Assembly: GCA_023461275.1 (NCBI GenBank) | Contig: JAEYMI010000038.1 | Location: forward strand, 81,071-145,070 | Direction of reading: 5' to 3' | Origin: Actinomycetes bacterium | Lineage (GTDB): Bacteria > Actinomycetota > Actinomycetes > Mycobacteriales > Mycobacteriaceae | DNA: 64,000 bases | Part shown: one piece after another, positions 1-9,918 of the stretch | Position numbering within the stretch: the stretch's first letter is position 1 | Layout: every line of letters begins with the position of its first letter | Made by a program: the position numbers and the translations under genes | Notes under the pieces: generated by a model | What the model was told of the DNA's origin: nothing | What the model saw: only the letters and a program-made list of their open reading frames with translations | Databases searched by the model: none

Positions 1-657
1 GTCGATCCCGGCCCGCCACGAAATGGCAAGCACGTCAAGAACATTGCCACGCAGACCGGAATCGCGCTGACCCTGATCACGCATCGCCACCTCGACCACA
101 CGGGCGCGATCGGCAAGCTGCACAAACACACCGGTGCACCGACGCGGGCGCGACTGGAGAAGCACTGCCGCGACGCCGAGCCGCTGCGCGACCGCGAGGT
201 GATCGAGGCGGCCGGCGTGCGGATCACGGTGTTGTTCACTCCTGGACACAGTGGTGATTCGGTCAGCTTCCTCGTCGAACACGACGGGCAGAAGGCGATG
301 CTGACCGGCGACACCATCCTCGGCGCGGGCACCACCGTGATCGACCCCGCCGACGGCAGCCTGCGCGACTACATGAACTCGCTGAACCGGCTGATCGTCG
401 AAGGCGAGGGGTGCGCCCTGCTCCCGGGCCACGGACCCGATCATCCCGACGTCATCCCGGTCGCGCGCTACTACAAGGCCCACCGCGAGGAACGGATCGA
501 TCAGATCCGCGCCGTCCTCGACGAGATGGGTGTGTCGCCGAAACAGGCCAAGCCGATGAAGGTGGTGCGCAAGGTCTACCGCGATGTCGACAAGAAACTC
601 TGGCCGGCCGCGCGGATGTCGGTCAAGGCGCAGTTGGAGTATCTGCGGCAGGAGTAA
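1..657 (+). CDS. Metallo-beta-lactamase-fold hydrolase (5' end outside window)
   Basis: The window opens inside this gene; 218 codons are visible and the N-terminus is missing. THRHLDHTGA is the HxHxDH zinc-binding motif of the metallo-beta-lactamase fold. Later metal ligands are the His of TPGHSGDS, the Asp of LTGDT and the His of LLPGHGPDH. The last 70 or so residues (KAHREERIDQIRAVLDEMG onward) look like the small helical C-terminal domain of LACTB2-like hydrolases. It converges on the CRP gene, as Rv3677c does on crp in M. tuberculosis. The substrate cannot be read from the sequence. The fold is secure, the exact activity is not. Confidence 0.85.
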   Translation, partial: VDPGPPRNGKHVKNIATQTGIALTLITHRHLDHTGAIGKLHKHTGAPTRARLEKHCRDAEPLRDREVIEAAGVRITVLFTPGHSGDSVSFLVEHDGQKAMLTGDTILGAGTTVIDPADGSLRDYMNSLNRLIVEGEGCALLPGHGPDHPDVIPVARYYKAHREERIDQIRAVLDEMGVSPKQAKPMKVVRKVYRDVDKKLWPAARMSVKAQLEYLRQE

Positions 658-662
658 ACGAC

Positions 663-694
663 AACGGGCCCGACTCCGTAGCGTCGAGCCCGTT
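663..694. terminator. Bidirectional hairpin between convergent genes
   Basis: A 12-bp inverted repeat with one mismatch (AACGGGCCCGAC / GTCGAGCCCGTT) around an 8-nt loop lies in the 54-bp gap between the hydrolase and the convergent CRP gene. There is no long T-run on either strand, as is common in actinobacteria. Confidence 0.6.
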
Positions 695-711
695 CTCCAA
701 ACGTGTAAGCG

Positions 712-1386
712 CTACCGCGCGCGTCGAGCCAGCCGTTCCGAGTCGGCGATCAGCACGCTCTTGCCTTCCAGGCGCAACCAGCCGCGCTGGGCGAAGTCGG
801 CGAGTGCCTTATTGACGGTCTCGCGGGAGGCGCCGACGAGCTGGGCGATCTCTTCCTGCGTCAGGTCGTGGGTGACGCGCAGCGCGCCGCCCTCCTGAGT
901 GCCGAAGCGCTGTGCGAGCTGCAGCAGCTGCTTGGCCACACGGCCGGGCACGTCGGTGAAGATCAGGTCGGCGAGGTTGTTGTTGGTGCGACGCAGGCGT
1001 CGGGCCAGCACGCGTAGCAGTTGCTCGGCGATCTCGGGACGATCCTTGATCCACGCTCGCAGCGCATCGCGGTCCATCGACACCGCACGCACTTCGGTGA
1101 CGGTCGTCGCCGACGATGTACGCGGTCCCGGATCGAAGATGGAGAGTTCACCGAACATGTCCGACGGGCCCATGATGGTCAGCAGGTTCTCGCGACCATC
1201 GGGTGAGCGACGTCCGAGCTTCACCTTGCCCGAAAGGATGATGAACAGTCGGTCGCCGGGCTCGCCCTCATGGAAGATCACGTGTCCGCGCGGAAAATCC
1301 ACCGGTTGGAGCTGCTTCGTGAGCGCCGCGACAGCGGAAGGTTCAACCCCTTGGAATATGCCCGCCCGCGCCAGTACTTCCTCCAC
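712..1386 (-). CDS. crp: CRP/FNR-family cAMP-responsive regulator (Crp/GlxR)
   Basis: A 224-residue global transcription regulator of the mycobacterial Crp / corynebacterial GlxR type. An N-terminal cyclic-nucleotide-binding barrel covers roughly residues 1-120; FGELSIFDPGPRTSSATT is the phosphate-binding cassette that contacts cAMP. A dimerisation helix follows, then a winged helix-turn-helix with recognition helix ASRETVNKALADFAQRGWL near residues 180-200. The start is GTG at 1386, giving MEEVLARAGIFQG. An adenylate cyclase is encoded at 38956-40503, and a good CRP-type site lies upstream of acs at 9777-9792, so both signal and target are in the window. Confidence 0.93.
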   Translation of the reverse strand: MEEVLARAGIFQGVEPSAVAALTKQLQPVDFPRGHVIFHEGEPGDRLFIILSGKVKLGRRSPDGRENLLTIMGPSDMFGELSIFDPGPRTSSATTVTEVRAVSMDRDALRAWIKDRPEIAEQLLRVLARRLRRTNNNLADLIFTDVPGRVAKQLLQLAQRFGTQEGGALRVTHDLTQEEIAQLVGASRETVNKALADFAQRGWLRLEGKSVLIADSERLARRAR

Positions 1387-1565
1387 CTAGGACCCTTTCT
1401 CGTCCGGAAAAACTTCCCCCCGGCGCCCGACAAATTATTGATTGCAGATCTGACGCCGGAGCTAACGCTACTCTTGCCACCCAGCATATGTGTTGAATGG
1501 GTCACCAGGTCGGCGTGTTCAGCATCTGTTGAGAGATGTACCAGCGGAAACCGGCGAATGCCTGG

Positions 1566-1850
1566 TCAGCTTGCGCGTTCGCGACGAGCGGTGCCGTCGG
1601 CGGAATCGGGACGACCGACCCGACGATTGCGAAGCTCATCCAAGGCCGCGGGCATTCCCTCGTTGGCGAGGGTGTCGACGTGCTCGGGTTGCGCGGTTTC
1701 CAGGAACTCGATGACGTCGTCGCGGTTGACGGCCAGGCGATCGATCCGGGTCTGTACCTTCTCCATCGCCAACGCGAAGAGCATCAGTACGCCGGGGAAC
1801 AACAGCGCCGCCAGACCTTGCATGAGCACCAGTAAACACAATCCGGTCAT
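1566..1850 (-). CDS. Small membrane protein, Rv3675-like
   Basis: A 94-residue protein with one N-terminal membrane segment (MTGLCLLVLMQGLAALLFPGVLMLFALAM) followed by a charged cytoplasmic-looking tail (EKVQTRIDRLAVNRDDVIEFLETAQPEHVD). ATG at 1850 was chosen because AGGAGG lies just upstream of it on the minus strand; an alternative ATG at 1880 would add MKTPDPVRRS. A small membrane protein at this spot between crp and nth is also found in mycobacteria (Rv3675). Function unknown. The 180 bp between it and crp hold no gene and probably contain the crp promoter. Confidence 0.6.
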   Translation of the reverse strand: MTGLCLLVLMQGLAALLFPGVLMLFALAMEKVQTRIDRLAVNRDDVIEFLETAQPEHVDTLANEGMPAALDELRNRRVGRPDSADGTARRERAS

Positions 1851-1932
1851 CGACCTCCTAACTGGATCGGGGGTCTTCATCGACTTGTTACCAAGGGGCC
1901 ATCGTCGTGGAGCACGCTCTAGTCTTGATGGG

Positions 1933-2694
1933 ATGAGCGCCCGTTCAGCCCCCGCCCGAACCGGCGGTGAAACACATCTCGGGTTGGTGCGGCGGGCGCG
2001 TCGGATGAATCGCACGCTGAAAGTGGCGTTCCCGCGCGTCTACTGCGAACTCGACTTCACCACTCCGTTGGAGCTGTCGGTGGCGACGATTCTCTCCGCG
2101 CAATGCACCGACGTTCGGGTCAATCAGGTGACTCCGGCCCTGTTCACCCGGTATCGAAGCGCGCGCGACTACGCTGAGGCCGACCGCACTGAACTCGAGG
2201 AGATGATCCGCTCGACCGGCTTCTACCGGAACAAGGCGAACTCGATCATCGGGCTCGGTCAGGCGCTGCAGGAACGGTTCGACGGTGAGGTGCCCTCGAC
2301 GCTGAAAGAACTCGTGACGCTTCCCGGTTTCGGGCGCAAGACGGCCAACGTCGTCCTCGGCAATGCCTTCGGTGTGCCGGGAATCACCGTCGACACCCAC
2401 TTCGGACGGCTCGTCCGGCGCTGGCAGTGGACCGAGGAAACCGACCCGGTGAAGGTGGAGAAAGTCGTCGGCGAGCTGATCGAACGCAGGGAGTGGACCG
2501 ACCTCTCACATCGCATCATCTTCCACGGCCGCCGCGTCTGCCACGCCCGTAAACCTGCCTGCGGGGTGTGCATCCTCGCCAAGGACTGTCCGTCGGTGGG
2601 CACCGGCCCGATGGACAAAGCCGAGGCCGCGGCCCTGGTCAAAGGTCCCGAGACCGACCACCTGCTCGAGCTCGCGGGGATCACGACCCGGTGA
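1933..2694 (+). CDS. nth: Endonuclease III (DNA glycosylase/AP lyase)
   Basis: Base-excision-repair enzyme removing oxidised pyrimidines. The 253 residues contain the helix-hairpin-helix LPGFGRKTANVVLGNAFGVPGITVDTH, with the catalytic Lys (GRKTA) and Asp (VDTH) of the HhH-GPD family. A C-terminal [4Fe-4S] loop reads CHARKPACGVCILAKDC, the exact C-x6-C-x2-C-x5-C spacing. ATG at 1933 is the earliest start giving a family-like N-terminus; the open frame continues upstream antisense to the small membrane protein and is not credible there. A second in-frame ATG (MNRTLKVAFP) is possible. It overlaps the TlpA-like gene by GTGA, so nth, tlpA-like, NUDIX and marP form one operon. Confidence 0.95.
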   Translation: MSARSAPARTGGETHLGLVRRARRMNRTLKVAFPRVYCELDFTTPLELSVATILSAQCTDVRVNQVTPALFTRYRSARDYAEADRTELEEMIRSTGFYRNKANSIIGLGQALQERFDGEVPSTLKELVTLPGFGRKTANVVLGNAFGVPGITVDTHFGRLVRRWQWTEETDPVKVEKVVGELIERREWTDLSHRIIFHGRRVCHARKPACGVCILAKDCPSVGTGPMDKAEAAALVKGPETDHLLELAGITTR

Positions 2695-3377
2695 CCAGGA
2701 TTTCCCCGGCTGCGCGCTGGAGCATTGTGTTCGCCGTCGTGATGGTGGCCCTGGTGGTGGCGATCTGGCCGCGTGGCTCCGACGATCCCGACACCTTCGA
2801 TCCGACTGCCGCGGCACCGTCGGGGCCGGCCGCCACCGATATGCAGGTCCCCGATGCTCAACTGCAGCAGGCTCGCGCCGAGGCCGGCCTCGAGCCGTGC
2901 CCGCAGACGGGGCTGCCGATGGGGCCGTCGTCGGTGCTCAACGGCGTCGAGGTGCCGTGTCTGGCGTCGGGTGCGAAGTACAACGTCGGCGTCGAGACCG
3001 CGGGCATGCCGCTGGTGATCAATATGTGGGCGGTGTGGTGCCTGCCGTGTCGTCGTGAGTTGCCGGTGCTGGCCGACTACGCCCGACAAGCCGCCGGGCG
3101 GGTGAACGTGCTGACCGTCCACGCGCAGGAAGGCGCCAACAACCCGTACCTGGCACTGCGCTTCCTCATCGAGAACGGCATCCACCTGCCGACCGTGCTC
3201 GACACCGACGGACGCGTCGCCAAGGCAGTGACCGCGCCACGGGTCTTCCCGTCGACCATCCTGGTTCGCCCGGACGGTACCGTCGCCAAGGTGCTGCCCA
3301 GGGTGTTCGACGATGCCGACCAGGTGTCGGCGGCGGTGAGCGAGTATCTCGGTGTGCCCAACGGGGGAGTCGCATGA
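2691..3377 (+). CDS. Membrane-anchored TlpA/ResA-like thioredoxin
   Basis: A 228-residue thiol-disulphide oxidoreductase acting outside the membrane. GTG at 2691 overlaps the nth stop. One N-terminal membrane helix (ARWSIVFAVVMVALVVAIW) is followed by a Pro/Ala-rich linker and a thioredoxin domain with the active site WAVWCLPCRRELP (CxxC) near residue 117. Two further cysteines (EPCPQTGLP and VEVPCLASG) precede the domain. The stop overlaps the NUDIX start by ATGA. The same neighbour order holds for Rv3673c in M. tuberculosis. Confidence 0.88.
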   Translation: MTRISPAARWSIVFAVVMVALVVAIWPRGSDDPDTFDPTAAAPSGPAATDMQVPDAQLQQARAEAGLEPCPQTGLPMGPSSVLNGVEVPCLASGAKYNVGVETAGMPLVINMWAVWCLPCRRELPVLADYARQAAGRVNVLTVHAQEGANNPYLALRFLIENGIHLPTVLDTDGRVAKAVTAPRVFPSTILVRPDGTVAKVLPRVFDDADQVSAAVSEYLGVPNGGVA

Positions 3378-4150
3378 CCGGGCCGCTGGTGCCGGCCGAC
3401 GAGATCCCGCCGTGGATGCGTCGCCTCACCGACAACGTCGACGCGGTCCGCGACAGCGTGCTCAATCGTGGCGGCGACCGCACCCGGTGGGCGACCAAGC
3501 TGCTCCCGACCAAGCGTGCCGCCGCGGTGTTGGTGTTGATGTCGGGAGCCTTCGACGGCGACCCCGGCCATCATGGTGGCCTGCCGGCCGACGCCGAGCT
3601 CCTACTACTGGAGCGCGCGGCGACGTTGCGTCAGCACAGCGGTCAGGTGGCCTTTCCCGGAGGTGGTCTCGACCCCGGCGACGATTACCCGGTCGGTACC
3701 GCGATGCGCGAGGCCACCGAGGAGACCGGCCTGATCCCCGACGGTGTGCGACCGATCGCCACGTTGCCGTCGTTTCCGGTTCCGGTATCGGGATTCGACG
3801 TGGTTCCCGTCCTGGCCCATTGGCACCGGCCAGGCCCGGTCCGTGCCGTCGACCCGGGCGAGACCGCACGCGTCGCCCGGGTCAACCTGCGACAGATGTT
3901 GTTGCCGGAGAACCGTTTTCAGGTCAGTCGGTCGGTGCTGGGTGGCACCCTCTACAAGGGCCCGGCGTTCTTCGTCGACGGTTTGCTGATCTGGGGATTC
4001 ACCGGCGGGCTGATCGCGGCGATCAGCGAGGCCGCAGGCTGGGATGTGGAGTGGGACAAAGATGATGTGCGCGGCCTGGATGACATGATCGAGCGCGCGG
4101 GAAGCCCGCAGCGCAGCGGCTTTCCCGCTGAGGAGGCCGGCGACCGATGA
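3374..4150 (+). CDS. NUDIX hydrolase, CoA diphosphatase type
   Basis: A 258-residue NUDIX protein. The box is in GGGLDPGDDYPVGTAMREATEETGL, near residues 97-120, with the REATEE metal-binding core. LLLLERAATLRQHSGQVAFPGG upstream resembles the CoA-pyrophosphatase (NudL/Nudt7) signature LLTxRS...GQVAFPGG. Asp replaces the first Glu of the box, as is common in that subgroup. The likely reaction splits CoA to phosphopantetheine and 3',5'-ADP, but the substrate is inferred. Start and stop both overlap neighbours by ATGA. Confidence 0.85.
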   Translation: MTGPLVPADEIPPWMRRLTDNVDAVRDSVLNRGGDRTRWATKLLPTKRAAAVLVLMSGAFDGDPGHHGGLPADAELLLLERAATLRQHSGQVAFPGGGLDPGDDYPVGTAMREATEETGLIPDGVRPIATLPSFPVPVSGFDVVPVLAHWHRPGPVRAVDPGETARVARVNLRQMLLPENRFQVSRSVLGGTLYKGPAFFVDGLLIWGFTGGLIAAISEAAGWDVEWDKDDVRGLDDMIERAGSPQRSGFPAEEAGDR

Positions 4151-5346
4151 CCGGTTCGACGTGGGTCGACATTGTCGTGATCCTGTTGGCGCTGCTGGCC
4201 GCGGCGAGCGGCTACCGGCAGGGCGCGGTGGCCTCGACGCTGGCGTTCATCGGGGTGATGCTCGGTGCGGTGGCCGGCATTCTGCTTGCCCCGCACGTCA
4301 TTTCACACTTCGATGACCGCACGGTGCGGCTGCTGGTGGGTATCGGTCTGCTGGCGGTGCTGGTCATCCTCGGCGAGGTGTCGGGCATGATGCTCGGGCG
4401 CGCGATGCGCAGCGGTATCCGGTCGCCGGGTGCCCGTCGGGCCGACAGCGTGATCGGGTCGATCGTGCAGGCCGTTGCGGTGCTCGTCGCCGCGTGGCTG
4501 CTGGCGATTCCGTTGAGCAGTTCGTCGCAGACCGGGCTGGCAACGTCGGTGCGCGAGTCACGTGTTCTCGGCGGCGTCGACGCGCTGGCCCCACAGTGGC
4601 TGCGTGACCTGCCGAGCGACTTCAGTGCGCTGCTGGACAATTCGGGCCTGCCCGAGGTCATCGGGCCGTTCGGTCGGACGCCGGTATCCACCGTCGGACC
4701 TCCCGATGAGGCGGTGCTGGCGCTGCCCGCGGTGCAGCGTGCGCGGGCCAGTGTGGTCAAGATCGACGGCGTGGCACCGAGTTGCCGGCAGGCGTTGGAG
4801 GGCAGCGGGTTCGTGATCTCGCCCGAACGGGTGTTGACCAACGCACATGTGGTGGCCGGTACGCGCCGACTCGAGGTCACCGACGCCTCCGGTGACCAGC
4901 TCAACGCACGGGTGGTGCTGTTCGACAGCCGCACCGATATCGCGGTGCTCGACGTTCCCGGATTGTCCGCTCCGACACTGACGTTCGCCGATGCACCGGC
5001 CCGCAGCGGCGCCGACGCGGTGGCCCTCGGCTTTCCCGAGGCCGGCCCGTTCACCGCGAGTCCGGTGCGGATCCGCGACACCATCAACCTCTCCGGCCCC
5101 GACATCTACCAGACCGGTCAGGTGCTGCGCGAGGTCTACACCGTGCGCGGCACCATCCGGCAGGGCAATTCCGGTGGGCCGTTGATCAACTCCGACGGTC
5201 GCGCGCTCGGCGTGGTCTTCGGTGCCGCCGAGGACGCCAGCGATGACACCGGATTCGTGTTGACCGCCAAACAGGTTCAACCCGACATCACCGCATCCGA
5301 GGACCGCAACGCCCGGGTCAGCACCGGAAACTGCGTGCACCCCTGA
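4147..5346 (+). CDS. marP: Membrane-anchored serine protease MarP
   Basis: A 399-residue protease. The first 130 or so residues form four hydrophobic helices of the CvpA-like type (starting WVDIVVILLALLAAASGYRQG); the extracytoplasmic part is a trypsin-like/HtrA fold. The catalytic triad is visible: His in TNAHVVAG, Asp in RTDIAVLDV, Ser in IRQGNSGGPL. Two Cys (APSCRQAL and the C-terminal GNCVHP) could form the disulphide known in M. tuberculosis MarP (Rv3671c), where the protein supports acid resistance in macrophages. Length and gene order match that protein. Last gene of the nth operon. Confidence 0.93.
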   Translation: MTGSTWVDIVVILLALLAAASGYRQGAVASTLAFIGVMLGAVAGILLAPHVISHFDDRTVRLLVGIGLLAVLVILGEVSGMMLGRAMRSGIRSPGARRADSVIGSIVQAVAVLVAAWLLAIPLSSSSQTGLATSVRESRVLGGVDALAPQWLRDLPSDFSALLDNSGLPEVIGPFGRTPVSTVGPPDEAVLALPAVQRARASVVKIDGVAPSCRQALEGSGFVISPERVLTNAHVVAGTRRLEVTDASGDQLNARVVLFDSRTDIAVLDVPGLSAPTLTFADAPARSGADAVALGFPEAGPFTASPVRIRDTINLSGPDIYQTGQVLREVYTVRGTIRQGNSGGPLINSDGRALGVVFGAAEDASDDTGFVLTAKQVQPDITASEDRNARVSTGNCVHP

Positions 5347-5367
5347 GTTGTTCGGCATCGCCCGAGC

Positions 5368-5443
5368 GAGGTTCTTCCGCGTCGAGTTCGATCGTCCGCG
5401 TCCTGCTGGTGCCGGATCGCCGAGTTCGACGCGGAAGAACCTC
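5368..5443. repeat. Intergenic inverted repeat, 18-bp arms
   Basis: Perfect 18-bp arms GAGGTTCTTCCGCGTCGA (5368-5385) and its complement (5426-5443) enclose a 40-bp loop between convergent marP and the hydrolase gene. It may act as a terminator or be a dispersed palindromic element. Confidence 0.7.
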
Positions 5444-5447
5444 AAGG

Positions 5448-5504
5448 GTGGCGGCTCGGTGGCCCGGTGGCGGCTCGGTGGCCCGGTGACGGCTCGGCGG
5501 CTCG
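5448..5504. repeat. Three tandem 19-bp repeats
   Basis: The unit GTGGCGGCTCGGTGGCCCG occurs at 5448-5466 and 5467-5485, with a diverged third copy at 5486-5504. It lies just past the inverted repeat, in non-coding sequence. Copy number may vary between strains. Confidence 0.75.
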
Positions 5505-5518
5505 GTGGCGCGCCCGCC

Positions 5519-6460
5519 TCAGGCGTCGTCGGCCAGCAGTTTGAGCAGGTGCTCGTTGACGCGGTCGGGTCGTTCCTGGTGGGCGAAGTGCCCGCTGCCC
5601 TCGATCTGCCAGTGATCCATGTGATCGGCCCAATGGTGGCTCGACTCCATCAGGGGCTCGAGGATGTAGGGGTCGTCGCGGCCGCGAAGTGCGAGGACCG
5701 GAATGTGCAGCCGCTTGTTCATCAGATCCATGAACTTCATTCCGTCGGGCCGGAATTGGGAGCGGAACGCCCAGCGCTGATACTCCAGGCTGCTGTGCGC
5801 GACGTAGGGGATCTGGATGGCCGAGGAGTTGCGGTCGACCGCCTCGTCGAAGTCGTCGGAGCTCTGCCAGGCGGCGCCGGCGCGTGCGCGCATGAACTCT
5901 CCGATGAATGCGCCGTCGCGTCGGGTGAGCAGGTGTTCGGCTCGACGGGGCAGCTGATTGCGCAGGAAACCGCCCAGAAAAGCCGTGCGTTGCCCCTTGT
6001 TGCGCAACGCTTCTCGACGCAGCGCCCGTGGGTGCGGGGACGCGATGACGGCGATCTTGTTGACCGTCCGCGGATGCAGCGTCGCGGTCGCCCAGCACAC
6101 CAGGCCACCGTCGGCGAACCCGACGAGGGTCGCCTCGGTGTGGCCGAGGGATCGGATCAGCCCGTTGGTGTCACCAGCCAGCGTCCACCCGTCGTAGCCG
6201 CGCGGCGGTTTGTCGGTGTCGCCGTAGCCGCGCAGGTCGATGGCCACCGCGCGGTAGCCGGCGTCGGTCAGCGCAACGATCTGGTGACGCCAGCTCCACC
6301 AGAACTCGCCGAAACCGTGCAGCAGCAACACCAGTGGGCGTTCCGACGACGGCCGGGTATCGGACTCCACGGCGTGAAACCGTAGGCCGTTGGCCCGGAC
6401 GTCGAAGTGATGCCACGAGCCCGGGATCCGCACACTCGACGGATCTGGTGGCTCGGCCAA
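5519..6460 (-). CDS. Alpha/beta hydrolase, epoxide-hydrolase-like (EphE-like)
   Basis: A roughly 313-residue alpha/beta hydrolase. The oxyanion-hole motif LLLHGFGEFWWSWR is typical of epoxide hydrolases, and a late His (IEGSGHFAHQERPD) and an acidic residue (LRGRDDPYI) fit the charge relay. The nucleophile elbow reads VGFADGG: the central position, normally Asp or Ser (VGHDWGG), is Ala. The enzyme may be catalytically altered or inactive. The start is uncertain: TTG at 6460, just after the stop of the upstream gene, or GTG at 6433 giving MRIPGSWHHF. It is co-directional with the holin-like gene, as Rv3670 is with Rv3669. Confidence 0.8.
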   Translation of the reverse strand: MAEPPDPSSVRIPGSWHHFDVRANGLRFHAVESDTRPSSERPLVLLLHGFGEFWWSWRHQIVALTDAGYRAVAIDLRGYGDTDKPPRGYDGWTLAGDTNGLIRSLGHTEATLVGFADGGLVCWATATLHPRTVNKIAVIASPHPRALRREALRNKGQRTAFLGGFLRNQLPRRAEHLLTRRDGAFIGEFMRARAGAAWQSSDDFDEAVDRNSSAIQIPYVAHSSLEYQRWAFRSQFRPDGMKFMDLMNKRLHIPVLALRGRDDPYILEPLMESSHHWADHMDHWQIEGSGHFAHQERPDRVNEHLLKLLADDA

Positions 6461-6462
6461 GG

Positions 6463-6993
6463 TCAGCCCCGGGATGGGTCGCGTGCCGGCGGGATCGCCG
6501 GATGCGACGGTCCGGTCAGACCCGGCGTCGCGGCGGTGTGCTTGCCGGGCAGCACGGTCTGGACCTCTTTGACGCTCTCGATCGTCTTCTTGGGGCCTCG
6601 CACCCGTTTGAAGATGATGTAGCCGACGAAGGCCAGCGCCGCGGTGATCAGCAGCAGCAACAGGAACACGATGCCGAATGCGGCCCAGCGCGGCAGCCAT
6701 TCGTCGAGCAATTCCGCGAGGAAGAAGAAAAAGAAGAAGCTCGAGTACAGCAGCATCACGCCGGCGACGATCAGCAACGCGCTACCCGCGCCGGCCTTCT
6801 TGGCCTCGGTCACCACTTCGGTCTTGGCGAGGGCGACCTCGGACCGGAACAGCGTCGACACGCTGGCAGTCGCGTCTTTGACGAGTGCACCGATGCTGGG
6901 TTCGCCACCGACGCCGATATTCGGGTCGGACAGCGGGATCGACGGCACCGATTGGTTCGGTCGATCGGGCAGGCCGTGGTCGTTGCGGCTCAC
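6463..6993 (-). CDS. Holin-superfamily-like membrane protein (Phage_holin_3_6 type)
   Basis: A 176-residue protein starting at GTG 6993, set by a strong GGAGGA five bases upstream. A soluble N-terminal part (IGALVKDATASVSTLFRSEVALAKTEVVTEAKKAG) precedes two membrane segments. The first contains an unusual run of six Phe (LLYSSFFFFFFLAELL). This pattern is that of the actinobacterial family named phage holin family protein, which is chromosomal and not evidence of a prophage. It lies directly upstream of the hydrolase gene with no gap. Confidence 0.82.
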   Translation of the reverse strand: MSRNDHGLPDRPNQSVPSIPLSDPNIGVGGEPSIGALVKDATASVSTLFRSEVALAKTEVVTEAKKAGAGSALLIVAGVMLLYSSFFFFFFLAELLDEWLPRWAAFGIVFLLLLLITAALAFVGYIIFKRVRGPKKTIESVKEVQTVLPGKHTAATPGLTGPSHPAIPPARDPSRG

Positions 6994-7021
6994 TGAGGTC
7001 CTCCGTCTCTGCGTATGAGCC

Positions 7022-7639
7022 TTATGTTGCCATGCGTCGCGCACTCTCGACGACGAGGATGTTGGGGACCCAGCACAACCAGGCAACAATCGGATAGACG
7101 ACGCCGAATCCGGCGCCGGAGATCGCCATCGCGAGCGGCAGTTCCAGCCGCAGGGTGACACCGGCAAACACCAGTGCCGCCGAACGGGCAGCCCATCGGC
7201 GATGGTCGGTTGTGCGGCCCGAGCGTGCCGCGACGACTGCTGCGACCGTGGTGGTCACCCACGCCACGGCCAGGGTGAAGAAGCCCGCGCCGGCCACCAG
7301 GCCGTTGTCGGTGGTCAATGCAGCCAGTGCCCCGAAGACCCCGCCCACGACCGCACATGCCGCATAGACCCGGCCGGTCATCCGGTGCACGCGACGATGT
7401 CGATTGCGGACGGACGACGAGAGTTGCATCGGCATCAGGACCAAAGCGAACGCCGCGAACGCCACGTGTATCCACACGAAGAGTTGCTCGTGGTTGGCGG
7501 CCACTTCGTCGGGGAGAAACCGCAATCCCGACCCCAGCACCAGTGCGGCGTAACCCGACACCAGCACTGTGCCGACGGTGACGGCGCCCAGCCACCACCG
7601 GCGTCGGCTGGGTGCTCGACGGATCTCCGTAGCTGCCAT
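7022..7639 (-). CDS. DUF2306-like membrane protein
   Basis: About 205 residues with roughly six hydrophobic segments and the pattern VWIHVAFAAFALVLMPMQLSSSVRNRHRRVHRMTGRVYAACAV, typical of DUF2306 proteins, where conserved His residues sit beside membrane helices. ATG at 7639 (MAATEIRRAPS) is preferred; an in-frame GTG at 7675 is also possible. Function unknown. It lies between acs and the holin-like gene on the same strand. Confidence 0.75.
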   Translation of the reverse strand: MAATEIRRAPSRRRWWLGAVTVGTVLVSGYAALVLGSGLRFLPDEVAANHEQLFVWIHVAFAAFALVLMPMQLSSSVRNRHRRVHRMTGRVYAACAVVGGVFGALAALTTDNGLVAGAGFFTLAVAWVTTTVAAVVAARSGRTTDHRRWAARSAALVFAGVTLRLELPLAMAISGAGFGVVYPIVAWLCWVPNILVVESARRMAT

Positions 7640-7720
7640 GGGTCCAGCGTGAGCGCCCACGGCGGGCGAGAACACCGGGGCCGACCCGGATTTCGGCCTG
7701 AAGTCGACCCCGATGCCCGC

Positions 7721-9697
<1,977 letters not shown>

Positions 9698-9776
9698 CGG
9701 GGGATACAGCCTTTCGGTCGTGAGTTGCTCGTACGTGAGGTTGTCCTACGTGAGGTGCTCAGTACTGGGCCTTTAT

Positions 9777-9792
9777 TGTGAGGGTAGTCACG
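9777..9792. promoter_or_regulatory. CRP/GlxR-type operator upstream of acs
   Basis: TGTGAGGGTAGTCACG matches the TGTGA-N6-TCACA consensus with one change in the last base. It lies 80 bp from the acs start and 127 bp from the divergent gene at 9919, so it could serve either. Two TACGTGAGG copies lie between it and acs. Confidence 0.65.
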
Positions 9793-9918
9793 TTGGAAAA
9801 TCGTTGCAGGTGCCGGTCGGTGGACCGGCAGGTGCACGCGACGAATGGCGTGGATCGCGCGAGGAGTGGTCGTTGGGCCTGCACTTGCCGGTCTGAACGG
9901 TCGCTATCGTGAACGGTC

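Noticed and set aside
6463..6993. Evidence of a prophage from a holin-like gene
   Set aside because: This membrane family is a normal chromosomal neighbour of ephE and acs in mycobacteria and has no phage genes around it.
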